Source: CAZOLI01 sp964580675
GTDB taxonomy: Bacteria > Planctomycetota > MHYJ01 > CAYXQY01
DNA length: 14,826 nt
Assembly (NCBI GenBank): GCA_964580675.1
Contig: CAZOLI010000048.1
Coordinates: 1 to 14,826, forward strand
Reading direction: 5' to 3'
In this document: positions 1-8,506 of the stretch, piece after piece
Position numbering within the stretch: the stretch's first letter is position 1
Layout: each line of letters opens with the position of its first letter
Notes under the pieces: generated by a model
The model's database searches: none
What the model was told of the DNA's origin: nothing
Seen by the model: only the letters and a program-made list of their open reading frames with translations
Position numbers and translations under genes: made by a program

Positions 1-111
1 ACCGGGCCCGATTCCGTCATCATGCGAAATGGCTATCTCTCGGGAAATAATCTGTTGCTCGGTCGCCGTGAAATGACCTTCTCCTGCCGGGTTCGCGTTC
101 TGAACGATCAC
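1..111 (-). CDS. Possible 5' part of an unrecognised gene running off the window
   Basis: On the minus strand a GTG directly follows the TAA of the preceding small ORF, and the frame stays open for 37 codons to the window edge. The visible peptide (VIVQNANPAGEGHF..., later TEQQIISREIAISHD) matches no family I can name. There is no good ribosome binding site; an AAGG lies about 15 nt before the GTG. The other two minus frames contain stops here. It may be the start of another gene in the clpC-direction transcript or simply open by chance, since 111 bases is short. Confidence 0.2.
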   Translation of the reverse strand, partial: MIVQNANPAGEGHFTATEQQIISREIAISHDDGIGPG

Positions 112-249
112 TTATTGCTTTATGACCTTACGTTTTCGGACTGGGTGACGGGCTTCCAGCGCTTCTTTTTCTTTCCCTATGCTCAAAACCAGGGGAAACG
201 TCAATCGAATCAGGAATAACCAAACATCCTCTGTCCGGGGGGCTTTCAT
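112..249 (-). CDS. Small ORF, 45 aa, downstream of the toroid lipoprotein gene
   Basis: This ORF starts at ATG (249-247), 11 nt after the TGA that ends the toroid lipoprotein gene, and ends at TAA (114-112). The product has a hydrophobic N-terminal third (VWLFLIRLTFPLVLSI) followed by a strongly basic tail (ARHPVRKRKVIKQ), the layout of a small single-pass membrane peptide. No Shine-Dalgarno sequence precedes the ATG, so translation would depend on coupling to the gene upstream. I recognise no family. The close spacing and membrane-like composition are the only support; it may be a chance ORF. Confidence 0.25.
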   Translation of the reverse strand: MKAPRTEDVWLFLIRLTFPLVLSIGKEKEALEARHPVRKRKVIKQ

Positions 250-260
250 AAAAGAACGCG

Positions 261-1397
261 TCAATCCCGCCGTTCTTCATTTTGTCCCGGTGTTCCCGCC
301 GGTTCCCCTCCCCGTCTCATCGTCATGGACAGAAGAACCATAGAGGTCGAATACACGCGTCCCCCTTCGACGCCCCATCGGCCCGACGGATCCCAGGAAC
401 CATCCGTACATCCCCCCTCAACCTGTCCCGACACCAACTTATCGGCGATTTTCTTCCGCTCCTCGGCCGAAATCGATCCCTTCTCCCTCCCCATTTTCAG
501 GCCAAAATACGTTGTGTAGAGATCCCGAAGGGGAGAGATGCTCAAAGTCGTCGACCGGCTGGACGAATTTGCCTCATCCTGATCCCGATTTTCCAACCGC
601 GCCAACCACGTTTGAATGTGACGGATGGCCGGCGTTACAGCCTGTCCGTGTGAGCGCGCATAACGAAGAATGCCGATCATCTTATTTACCAGTTCCAGCG
701 GCATCCGGTTCCGGAACGACGGATTCGACCGGATCACGGCGTAATACCAGGGGACAACACAATCGGGAAGCTGAGCGTCCGCCCGTTTTACCTCTACATT
801 TCGCACCTCACGAATCAACTGCCGCCGTATGTTCCGCCGGCGGTCCGCCGGCAGATCGATGGACAGTTGATCGATTTCGGTCGCTCGCAGCAGAGCCAGT
901 GCACCGAGGGAACGGGCAAAATATGGTTTTTCTTCACCTGGAAACCGAAACCGGCCGTTGTTTTTGAGGTGGTTCTGAAGCCAGGTTACCGCTGATGTTA
1001 CGGAAGCAATCGTTCGTTTCCCCAGCCCGTTCCCCAGAAACGCTCTTCCCCGGAGAATGGACAGGACGGCCAGTGCCGTTACGGCCCCATTGTGTGTCGC
1101 AAACCCCGCCCCGTCACATTCATCTTCCGACCGGCACTGATCCGAAAACGAACCGCTCTGCCAGGATCCGTCCGGCGATTGATGGCGGAGCAACCAATTA
1201 ATCCCACCCCGAACCGATTTTTTTACATCCGTCCGGTCAAAAAGAAAGGATGAACGAGATGCATGAACAGTATCCGCACCATCGGAGACGGTGGATTTTC
1301 CCGTGTTTCCCGACGTCTTTTCTTCGGGTCTTCTGCAGGAGACAAAGCAGAGGAGCAGAAACAGAAGAGAAACAACCGATAAACGGAGGGGCGTCAT
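261..1397 (-). CDS. Lipoprotein with prenyltransferase/squalene-oxidase-type repeats
   Basis: The 378-aa product opens with a signal peptide (MTPLRLSVVSLLFLLLCFVS) ending at Cys21 in an acceptable lipobox (FVSC), so it is probably anchored in a membrane facing the periplasm. The body shows alpha/alpha-toroid repeats: INWLLRHQSPDGSWQSG (about residues 66-82), AVTALAVLSILRG (about 105-117), a middle helix pair near 155-175, and a C-terminal TDGSWDP...GGRVYSTSMVLLSM (about 332-358), a pattern common in planctomycete repeat proteins. The catalytic DxDD motif of squalene-hopene cyclases is not evident, so a binding or structural role is more likely than cyclisation. It starts 15 nt after the preceding toroid gene, with no clear ribosome binding site, which suggests co-transcription and coupling. 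It ends in TGA after a polar tail. Confidence 0.82.
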   Translation of the reverse strand: MTPLRLSVVSLLFLLLCFVSCRRPEEKTSGNTGKSTVSDGADTVHASRSSFLFDRTDVKKSVRGGINWLLRHQSPDGSWQSGSFSDQCRSEDECDGAGFATHNGAVTALAVLSILRGRAFLGNGLGKRTIASVTSAVTWLQNHLKNNGRFRFPGEEKPYFARSLGALALLRATEIDQLSIDLPADRRRNIRRQLIREVRNVEVKRADAQLPDCVVPWYYAVIRSNPSFRNRMPLELVNKMIGILRYARSHGQAVTPAIRHIQTWLARLENRDQDEANSSSRSTTLSISPLRDLYTTYFGLKMGREKGSISAEERKKIADKLVSGQVEGGCTDGSWDPSGRWGVEGGRVYSTSMVLLSMTMRRGGEPAGTPGQNEERRD

Positions 1398-1412
1398 GGG
1401 AAACCGAACCGG

Positions 1413-2531
1413 TTATTTCTGGAAAATGGGAAGGAGAAGATTGGGGGCACGGAGAAATATAACCGCCATCGACGTCGCGAAGGCCCGGCATTTTTTGCAG
1501 TATTCAATTTCCCAGGAGCCGTCCGGGTTCTGCAGGTCCAGAAGTTGCTTCCGGATGCGTGGATACCAGAATCGGTAGTCCTCTCCTTTTCGGTGAATAA
1601 ATGCCTGAACAACCGTTAACAGACCGGCGTAATCCCACTCACTTGTCTTCCCTTTGTAGTCAGCCCCGAGTTTCCGTCCCCGGATTCGGTTGATGGAACG
1701 ATTAATCATCTTTCTGGATTTTTCCGTTTCCCCGGTGCCAAGGAGAATTCGCAGTCCCGAAGAGGTCGTCCAGAACAGCCGTTTTTCCGTGGTGCTTCTG
1801 GGACTCATGCCAAATCCTCCTCCGTCGACATAACTTTTCCGAACGAAGGAAATGGTTTTATCGAGGTTGGCGTGTTTCAAACTGATGCCGTTACTGTCGG
1901 CCGCTCGAAGCGCCTGGTAAACCGTTCCGGTGACCCCCATGTTTGGACGCTTCATGCCCCATCCTCCATTCGACCGCTGCTTCTTCTCAAGAAACCGGGT
2001 TGTTTCTTCCAGTTCGTTCCGGATTTTGCGAGACCGAAACCTGATCTCCCCGTGCACCTGGCTTAACATCAACACGGCAAGGGCGTGCCCGTACATGGGA
2101 AACGCGATGCCGGTGGCGTCATGTGCCCTGACGTATCCCTTCGTTTCTCCGGCCTTTTTCAAAATCCAGGTCAGGGCAGCACGGAGGCTTTCCTGCTTCT
2201 TTTTCCGACCGATCCGGGGAGAGGACCCGTCCGACATCAGGGCGAGAATCGCGAGACTTGTCACTCCGACACTCGGAGGCTTTCCTTTTTCTCAACCCCA
2301 GGATCCGTTGGCCATCTGGGCATTCAGCAACCATTTCTCCCCCTTTTGTGCCGCGTGGCGGGATGCCGCCGTGATCGGCTGAAAATTGGTGTGGTCTTCA
2401 CCGGAGGCGGCGGAATCACTCCCTTCCTGTTTCGAGGCTTTACCGGAGGAGGAAGAATCCTGTGAAAGAAGAGGGGAAATGCCTAAAACCAGAAGAGACA
2501 GAACAGCAAACAGTATGTAGGAGCGTTTCAC
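1413..2531 (-). CDS. Secreted toroid-repeat protein interrupted by an in-frame TGA
   Basis: Two open segments in the same frame form one family-like protein of 372 codons. The N-terminal part runs from 2531 to the TGA at 2294-2292; the rest continues to a TAA at 1415-1413. I chose GTG 2531 because it places the signal peptide (KRSYILFAVLSLLVLGISPLLSQ) at the N-terminus; an ATG at 2585 in frame would add 18 residues. Codon 80 is TGA, inside the first repeat: NGSWG, stop, then EKGKPPSVGVTSLAILALM. Later repeats keep the pattern (RSNGGWGMKRPNMGVTG; NPDGSWEIEYCKKC...ATSMAVIFL). No frameshift is needed to join the parts. An internal GTG at 2264 could restart translation, but the product would lack the export signal and half a repeat. 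It could be a recoded gene, a nonsense allele or a consensus error. It lies between clpC and the toroid lipoprotein gene, on the same strand as both. Confidence 0.75.
2264..2278 (-). other. Hairpin downstream of the in-frame TGA (possible recoding element)
   Basis: Read on the minus strand, CTCCGA and TCGGAG form a perfect 6-bp stem closed by the loop GTG. The loop starts 20 nt after the TGA and its first base is G. That fits the loose published description of bacterial SECIS elements (a short apical loop with an early G, some 16-37 nt after UGA). A stem of this size is also frequent by chance, so this is suggestive only. Confidence 0.35.
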
Positions 2532-2666
2532 GTGACTATCCCCGGATATTTTGAACGGAATAATATTACGGCACCGCTGGGTCATCGACGTATTTCCGTC
2601 AGGAAATTACTGTCGATCCGGGAACACAATGAACAGGCGCGGCAATCGATCACCAGAATATGCCTT

Positions 2667-5219
2667 TTACTGTTCTTTTGATGAGGAGGCCCCGCTGCTC
2701 TCGACGACGGCCTGTTCTTCCTCGTCCTCTTCTTCATCCTCCTTTTCGTGATCGAGGAGGAACTCCTCGGGCCGTTCGCGCGTCTCGAAGGAGAGTTCCG
2801 ATTCCCCTTCTTTGGAGTGAGCGACAATATGACGTTTGCCCTCAAATTTCTCCTTGAGCAGGAGTTCGGAGACCGGATCCTCCACGAGTCGCTGGAGGGC
2901 GCGCCGCAGCGGTCGTGCACCGTAGTCGGGGTTGTATCCCTCGTCAATGATCCGCTCGATGGCTTCGTCCGTAAACTCAATTGTCAAATCATTTTCGTGG
3001 AGGCGCTCCCGAACCTCCTCCATTTCAATTTCCACAATCTCCTCAATGTCATCACGGGTCAGTGACCGGAAGACGATGGTGTCATCGAGCCGGTTGAGGA
3101 ATTCCGGACGGAAGTGGTTTTCCACCTCTTCCATCAGGTTTTCCTTCATGGCTTCGTAGGAGGAGTCTTTCGTGCCCTGGAACCCGAGCTGGGCCTGATC
3201 CTTGATCAATTCCGCACCGATGTTGGAGGTCATGATCAGAATGCAGTTGCTGAAGGACACCCGTCGGCCGAATGAATCCGTCAGGTGACCGTCCTCCATG
3301 ATCTGAAGCAGCATGTTGAAGGCATCCGGGTGGGCCTTTTCGATCTCGTCAAGAAGCACCACGGAGTACGGACGTCGACGAATCTGTTCGGTCAGCTGTC
3401 CGCCTTCTTCGTAACCAACGTAACCGGGCGGCGCCCCGACAAGACGAGAAACATTGTGTTTCTCCATGTATTCCGACATGTCGATCTGAATAAGGGCCTC
3501 TTCTTCGCCAAACATAAACTCCGCCAGCTGCCGGGCGAGAAGCGTTTTTCCCACACCGGTGGGTCCCACAAACAGGAAACAACCCATCGGTCGCTGGGGA
3601 TCCTTTAACCCGGTCCGGGAGCGGCGAAGCACTTTCGACACCGCCTTGACGGCGTTGTCCTGACTGACAACGCGTTCGTGTATAACGTCCTCCATCCGGA
3701 GAAGGCGCTCACGTTCTTCTTCCTCCAGGCGGGAAAGGGGAATGCCGGTCATGTTCGAGACCGTTTCCGCCACAATTTCCTCGTTTACGACCCCTCCGTC
3801 CTCGTCGGAGGATTCTTTCCATTTCTCGGTCATGTTTTTCTTCTTCTCCTTTAGTTTCTTAGCCTTGTCCCGAAGGAGAGCTGCACGTTCAAAATCCTGA
3901 ATTTTGATGCACTCGCTTTTTTCCTCCTCCAGTTCCTTTATTTCTTCGTCCAGGTCCTTCACGTCCGGCGGTGTGGAATACGACTGGAGTCGGAGGCGGG
4001 CCCCGGCCTCATCCATCACGTCAATGGCCTTGTCGGGCTGAAACCGGTCCGTGATGTAACGGGTGGAAAGTTTTACACATTCCTGCAGGGCTTCGTTTGT
4101 GTAGCGGACGTGGTGATGATCCTCGTACTTGTCCCGGAGCCCTTTGAGAATATCGTACGTTTCCGCCTGATTGGTCGGTTCCACCATGATCGGCTGGAAA
4201 CGCCGCTCAAGCGCCCCGTCCTTCTCGATGTGTTTTCGGTATTCATCGAGTGTTGTGGCACCGATGTGCTGTACCTCACCACGGGCCAGTGCCGGCTTCA
4301 GAACATTGGAGGCGTCGATGGCACCTTCGGCCCCACCGGCCCCAACAAGCGTGTGCAATTCGTCGATAAAGAGGACAATGTCCTCCGCCCGTCGGACTTC
4401 GTTCATCACCGCTTTGATCCGTTCCTCAAACTGTCCCCGGTATTTGGTACCCGCCACCATAAGTGCCAGGTCCAGCACCACAATTCGCTTTTCGCTCAGT
4501 ATTTCGGGAACCTCATCGTTGACGATGTCCTGTGCAAGTCCTTCCACGATGGCCGTTTTGCCGACGCCGGCCTCCCCGAGGAGAACGGGGTTGTTCTTCC
4601 GTCGGCGACTCAGAACCTGCATGACCCGTTCAATTTCCTCCTTCCGACCAATAACCGGGTCCAGTTCCCCTTTCCGGGCCAGTTCCGTGAGGTCCCGGCC
4701 AAAGGCGTCAAGCGCTCTTGTCTTCGAATCTCCTCCCTGTCCTTCAACGTTTTGTCCAGATGGTTCTTTACCTATCATTTCTTCAGCCCCCAATACATCG
4801 AGAATTTCTTCGCGAACTTCATCCAGCTTCAAACCCATACTTTCGAGTACCTGCGCAGCGACGCCTTCGCTTTCCCGAAGCAAACCGAGAAGCAGGTGCT
4901 CCGTTCCGATATAATCGTGACCGAGATTCCCGGCCTCCTCCTTGGCAAGCTCAAGTACTCGCTTGGCCCGTGGAGTAAACGGTAGTTGCTGCGCGGTTAT
5001 ACTGGGCGGACCCTGCGGAATCATTTTCTCAACTTCCGCCCTGATCTCATTCGGGTCCACGTCCAGATTCATCAAAACTTTTGCTGCAATCCCCGTCCCT
5101 TCCTGCACCAGACCGAGCAATATATGCTCGGTGCCGATGTATTCATGATTGAAACGCTGAGCCTCCTGCCGTCCGAGGCTCATCACCTTTCTCGCTCGAT
5201 CTGTGAATTTATCAAACAT
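2667..5219 (-). CDS. clpC: ClpC-type AAA+ protease ATPase (HSP100)
   Basis: This 850-aa protein is a complete ClpC: an unfoldase that threads substrates into the ClpP peptidase in the cytosol. Two Clp-N repeats occupy about residues 3-145 (both with the YIGTEH(I/L)LLGL signature). The first AAA+ module has Walker A GEAGVGKT (215-222) and Walker B VLFIDELHT (282-290). A UVR-like middle coiled coil lies around 424-458, which separates ClpC from ClpA and ClpB. The second AAA+ module has GPTGVGKT (552-559) and VVLLDEIEKAH (620-630). An LGF tripeptide (678-680) fits the ClpP-docking loop. The C-terminus ends in an unusual acidic tail (about 825-839) and a Ser-rich end. The start ATG at 5219 has a weak AGG upstream and a good sigma70-like promoter at 5273-5301. 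No clpP, ctsR or mcsAB is seen nearby. Confidence 0.97.
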   Translation of the reverse strand: MFDKFTDRARKVMSLGRQEAQRFNHEYIGTEHILLGLVQEGTGIAAKVLMNLDVDPNEIRAEVEKMIPQGPPSITAQQLPFTPRAKRVLELAKEEAGNLGHDYIGTEHLLLGLLRESEGVAAQVLESMGLKLDEVREEILDVLGAEEMIGKEPSGQNVEGQGGDSKTRALDAFGRDLTELARKGELDPVIGRKEEIERVMQVLSRRRKNNPVLLGEAGVGKTAIVEGLAQDIVNDEVPEILSEKRIVVLDLALMVAGTKYRGQFEERIKAVMNEVRRAEDIVLFIDELHTLVGAGGAEGAIDASNVLKPALARGEVQHIGATTLDEYRKHIEKDGALERRFQPIMVEPTNQAETYDILKGLRDKYEDHHHVRYTNEALQECVKLSTRYITDRFQPDKAIDVMDEAGARLRLQSYSTPPDVKDLDEEIKELEEEKSECIKIQDFERAALLRDKAKKLKEKKKNMTEKWKESSDEDGGVVNEEIVAETVSNMTGIPLSRLEEEERERLLRMEDVIHERVVSQDNAVKAVSKVLRRSRTGLKDPQRPMGCFLFVGPTGVGKTLLARQLAEFMFGEEEALIQIDMSEYMEKHNVSRLVGAPPGYVGYEEGGQLTEQIRRRPYSVVLLDEIEKAHPDAFNMLLQIMEDGHLTDSFGRRVSFSNCILIMTSNIGAELIKDQAQLGFQGTKDSSYEAMKENLMEEVENHFRPEFLNRLDDTIVFRSLTRDDIEEIVEIEMEEVRERLHENDLTIEFTDEAIERIIDEGYNPDYGARPLRRALQRLVEDPVSELLLKEKFEGKRHIVAHSKEGESELSFETRERPEEFLLDHEKEDEEEDEEEQAVVESSGASSSKEQ

Positions 5220-5272
5220 ATCTGGCCTGTTCTTCTGTTTTCAAAATTATTGTTCCCCGCTACCAACCACCT

Positions 5273-5301
5273 AAATTACACCATTTTCCACATATTTTCA
5301 A
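5273..5301 (-). promoter_or_regulatory. Candidate sigma70-type promoter of clpC
   Basis: On the minus strand TTGAAA (5301-5296) and TAATTT (5278-5273) are separated by exactly 17 nt. Each box matches the consensus at four or more positions. The start of transcription would lie about 47 nt before the clpC ATG. The assignment rests on pattern only. Confidence 0.5.
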
Positions 5302-5389
5302 GTTTTTCCGCTCTCCCTGACTTTCCCCGGATCCGGTGTGTTTATCGTCGATATTTTTTGTTTCCGTAAATGAAGTGTCACGGTCCCTC

Positions 5390-5418
5390 TTGTAAACTTT
5401 AACAGATGCGGGTAACAT
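5390..5418 (+). promoter_or_regulatory. Candidate promoter of the M16 peptidase gene
   Basis: TTGTAA (5390-5395) and TAACAT (5413-5418) are spaced by 17 nt, each matching the sigma70 consensus at four of six positions. The leader to the ATG at 5570 would be about 145 nt and would include the inverted repeat at 5456-5484. Confidence 0.35.
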
Positions 5419-5455
5419 ATTGACCCGATTTTGCTGGAATCAACGTTCGTCCAAC

Positions 5456-5484
5456 GACCGTTTCCGACCGTACGGGAAACGGTC
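5456..5484 (+). repeat. 10-bp perfect inverted repeat in the M16 leader
   Basis: GACCGTTTCC (5456-5465) and GGAAACGGTC (5475-5484) are exact reverse complements around a 9-nt spacer. It could be an operator for a dimeric regulator or an RNA hairpin in the leader. No T-run follows, so it is not a standard intrinsic terminator. Confidence 0.5.
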
Positions 5485-5569
5485 AGCCTCTCCGCGAATG
5501 CGTGGGCCCTGACGACCGGCATGCGCGTTCATAATTTATTGTGTATTTCCGAATTTCGCCAATCAGCAG

Positions 5570-8506
5570 ATGAACACCAGACTTCTCGCAAATTACCTCT
5601 TCGCCGCACTCGCCACCGCTGTTTTGATTCCGGCACTCGGATGCGGTTCTACGCCGGAGAACAAAAACCATAAAAATCACGGTATGAACCACAAACCCTC
5701 CCGAAAACCATCAGACGAAAAATCGGACGATACCGACGGAGAACTCTCGACCGAACTGGAAGAGAGACCCATGAAGTACAGTCCGAATGGCTACACGACG
5801 AAACTGGATAACGGACTGGACGTGATTATTATTCCGGACCGACGGCTTCCGATCACCAATGTCGGTATGGCCGTAAAAACCGGGGCCATCAGTGAAACCC
5901 CCGAAACAAATGGTATCGCTCACCTCTACGAGCACATGACGCTGAACGCGAACAAAGCCTTCCCCACCGAGAAACAGTTCGAGGAACACCAGAAAAAACT
6001 CGGTGTTTTATCGAACGCCTCCACCTCGGCGGAAGTGGTTCGGTATTATTTCAGTCTTCCGGCGGATAATTTTGCAAACGGCGTGAAAATGCTCCGGCAC
6101 GTCATTCGCGATCCACTGTTTAAGGAGGAGGAACTGAAAGGCGAACGGAACATCGTGATTAACGAATATGACAAACGTACGGGAGATCCGAGCAGAAAAC
6201 TGTCCCGGCGTGTGACGAAAGCTCTGTTTCACAAATATCCATGGCGCCGGTCCACCCTCGGCGAGCGGGAGATCATCAAGAAAGCCACAACGGAGGATCT
6301 GGAAAATTTTCACAGGAAGTACTACCGACCGAACAACGCCTGCTTCCTCGTCGTGGGGGACGTGGACCCGGAGAACGCCCTGTCCACCATAAAAGAGGAA
6401 TTTAACGACTGGAAACCGAAAAAGGACCTGAAGACACAGGAGGACCTACCTCCCCATCCCGATCTCGAAGAGGACCGCATCGTGCGGGTGGTGTCGGACA
6501 AACAGAAAAACGCAACCATCTCTATTGAACAGCACGCCCCGTCGGTCCTGGACAATCCCGAAGCCACGTATGCCGCGGATGTCTGGGGCACAATCCTTGG
6601 CCTGTCCTCCTCAAAATTCCAGGAAAACCTGGTGGACAACGGTCCGTTTCAAACAGCCAGCCTCGGGTATTACACGCAGAAGGACGGTCCCCAGATTACG
6701 TTCTACGGCAATACGAATTCGGACGACCTGGAGGAGGCTCTTGAGGCATATCACCGGGAGATTCAGAAATTTGACCAACCCGATTACTTCACGAAATCCG
6801 ACGTGGAAGCCGCAAAAAAGCAGTTGATCGTCGACCGGAAATTCTCCGCTCAGAACAGCCGGGAGTACCTTCAGACCATCGGTTTCTGGTGGGCGGTCGC
6901 CGGTTTTAACTACTTTCAGAATTACATTGACAACCTGAAAAAGGTGACGCTGCAGAACGTGCGCCGCTTCTGCAAGAACCACGTTCTGAACCAACACCGT
7001 GTCTACGGATTTTTGCTTCCCAAGGGAAAAGCGAAGGAACTTGACCTGACCGGGAACAACCTCTCCAAACTGGTCCAGAACGCAAAAGCCGGGGAGAACG
7101 GAGACTCGGATCAGGATGGAGCAACCGGGGAAGGAGAAGGGAATCTTCGCGGGGAAAACCCGGAAGACGGCGAAACGACCCCGTCCGGCGAACAGGACAA
7201 CACCGAAGAATTCACACTGGACAGCGGCGTGCCGGTCATTCACAGACGAATTACGGAAAATGACGTGGTCAGCGTCCAGCTGTTTATTGACGGGGGCACC
7301 ATGAATACCCGTGACCTTCCGGCCGGCATTGAACAGTTCTTCCTCCGGGTCATTCAGCGCGGGACGGAGCAGTTTCCTCTTCCAAAAATCAAATCCCTGA
7401 AGGATCGAAACGGCATCAAAATTACGTCCGATTCGAACTACGACTACAGCCGATTCCTTGGAAATTGCCTTGTCGAGGACCTGGACACCACCGTGGACAT
7501 GATGGCCAGCATGGTCAACGAACCGCTGATCAAGAAGGACCAGGTCGACTACGTCCGGGAACAGATGATGCTCTCGGTCAAGCAGCGGATGTCCGATCCC
7601 AGCCGGCAGATGTGGTTTGAAACCAACAAACTCCTGTTTCGGAACCACCCGTACCGAAACCTGCCGGACGGAACCATCGAAAGCCTGAAAAACATCAATC
7701 GGAAACAACTTGTGGCCTACCGGGACCGACTGTTTCGAACCGGCAAATTACTCTTTTCCGTCGTTGGAAACGTCTCCCGGAACGAGCTCAAATCACGGCT
7801 GAACAACACGTTCGACTTCGTGGAATCAGACGACGTCGACCGAAAACAGGTCCCTTCGTTTCGGACGGAGGACGATCAGAAAACAAATATCGTCAATAAA
7901 GAGGGGCTGGAAACGGCATTTGTCGTCGGCAAATTTCCCGCAATTTCGATCACCCACGACGAGTACGCGTCCCTGAAAATTGGCCTGGAGGTCCTCTCCG
8001 ACCGTATCTACGAGGAAACGCGGACCAAACGGGGATTGACCTACGGTGCTTACGCGGGCCTTGCATACTACCGGAGCAACTGGGGGTATTTCTACATAAC
8101 AACGCCTCGACCCAACCTGGGGGTCGCTCTTATCCACCGGGAAATCAAAAAAATGAAGGAGGAACCGGTGGAAGAGGAGGAGCTGCAAAAAACCGCCAAT
8201 ATGCAGTACACCCGACAGCTACTCCGGCGTCAGACGAGCAGCACCCAGGCCAACCTCCTCGGACGGGCCGAAATCCAGGGCCTCGGATGGGAGAACCAGG
8301 GGAACATCCTTGAGGAGATGCGCTCCGCCGATCCCGAAGCCATACAGGAAGCGATGCAAACTCATGTCTCAAACATATTCGCGGGCGTTATCCAGGGCAA
8401 GGAAATGAAACGGAAAGCCCAAAAGCAGATCCTGGTCAACCCCGAAAAAGCCCTGGAATATCTGCGGAAACAGACCGGGAAAGAGGAAAACAGGCAGGAA
8501 GATTAA
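5570..8506 (+). CDS. Two-domain M16 family metallopeptidase, lipoprotein
   Basis: The 978-aa product starts with a signal peptide and a good lipobox (PALGC, Cys25), so it should be a lipid-anchored envelope protein. The N-terminal M16 half carries the inverted zinc motif HLYEH (118-122) and the downstream zinc ligand Glu199 (VINEYD), at the family's spacing of 76 intervening residues. A low-complexity acidic and Gly-rich linker (about 504-547) joins a second M16 half. In that half the zinc motif is lost (GIEQFFLRVIQRGT), but the C-terminal signature is kept (TRTKRGLTYGAYAGLAYY). One active plus one inactive half in a single chain is typical of pitrilysin-like and Zn-insulinase-type enzymes. 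It probably degrades peptides in the envelope. The ribosome binding site is poor. Its TAA overlaps the stop of the convergent pseudopilin gene. Confidence 0.93.
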   Translation: MNTRLLANYLFAALATAVLIPALGCGSTPENKNHKNHGMNHKPSRKPSDEKSDDTDGELSTELEERPMKYSPNGYTTKLDNGLDVIIIPDRRLPITNVGMAVKTGAISETPETNGIAHLYEHMTLNANKAFPTEKQFEEHQKKLGVLSNASTSAEVVRYYFSLPADNFANGVKMLRHVIRDPLFKEEELKGERNIVINEYDKRTGDPSRKLSRRVTKALFHKYPWRRSTLGEREIIKKATTEDLENFHRKYYRPNNACFLVVGDVDPENALSTIKEEFNDWKPKKDLKTQEDLPPHPDLEEDRIVRVVSDKQKNATISIEQHAPSVLDNPEATYAADVWGTILGLSSSKFQENLVDNGPFQTASLGYYTQKDGPQITFYGNTNSDDLEEALEAYHREIQKFDQPDYFTKSDVEAAKKQLIVDRKFSAQNSREYLQTIGFWWAVAGFNYFQNYIDNLKKVTLQNVRRFCKNHVLNQHRVYGFLLPKGKAKELDLTGNNLSKLVQNAKAGENGDSDQDGATGEGEGNLRGENPEDGETTPSGEQDNTEEFTLDSGVPVIHRRITENDVVSVQLFIDGGTMNTRDLPAGIEQFFLRVIQRGTEQFPLPKIKSLKDRNGIKITSDSNYDYSRFLGNCLVEDLDTTVDMMASMVNEPLIKKDQVDYVREQMMLSVKQRMSDPSRQMWFETNKLLFRNHPYRNLPDGTIESLKNINRKQLVAYRDRLFRTGKLLFSVVGNVSRNELKSRLNNTFDFVESDDVDRKQVPSFRTEDDQKTNIVNKEGLETAFVVGKFPAISITHDEYASLKIGLEVLSDRIYEETRTKRGLTYGAYAGLAYYRSNWGYFYITTPRPNLGVALIHREIKKMKEEPVEEEELQKTANMQYTRQLLRRQTSSTQANLLGRAEIQGLGWENQGNILEEMRSADPEAIQEAMQTHVSNIFAGVIQGKEMKRKAQKQILVNPEKALEYLRKQTGKEENRQED

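Larger units (their letters stand above)
5220..5569. other. Divergent intergenic region between clpC and the M16 peptidase gene
   Basis: This 350-bp stretch holds no convincing gene. It contains a candidate clpC promoter on the minus strand, a candidate promoter for the M16 gene on the plus strand, and a 10-bp inverted repeat in the presumed M16 leader. I see no CIRCE element (the 9-bp inverted repeat with 9-bp spacer of HrcA) by eye. It is A+T-richer than the flanking genes, especially next to clpC. Confidence 0.7.

Noticed and set aside
22..219. 65-codon plus-strand ORF at the window start
   Set aside because: It has no ribosome binding site or recognisable family, and it lies opposite the minus-strand small ORFs. 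Its composition looks like chance open sequence.
2592..2607. ATTTCC/GGAAAT hairpin after clpC as a terminator
   Set aside because: The 6-bp stem is A+T-rich and has no T-run on the minus strand, so it is unlikely to stop transcription.
4110..4985. Long plus-strand ORF (291 codons) within clpC
   Set aside because: It is an antisense shadow of the well-conserved ClpC coding sequence and shows no domain of its own.
6611..7708. Long minus-strand ORF (365 codons) within the M16 gene
   Set aside because: It is the reverse-strand shadow of a gene with clear M16 motifs and has no start signals of its own.
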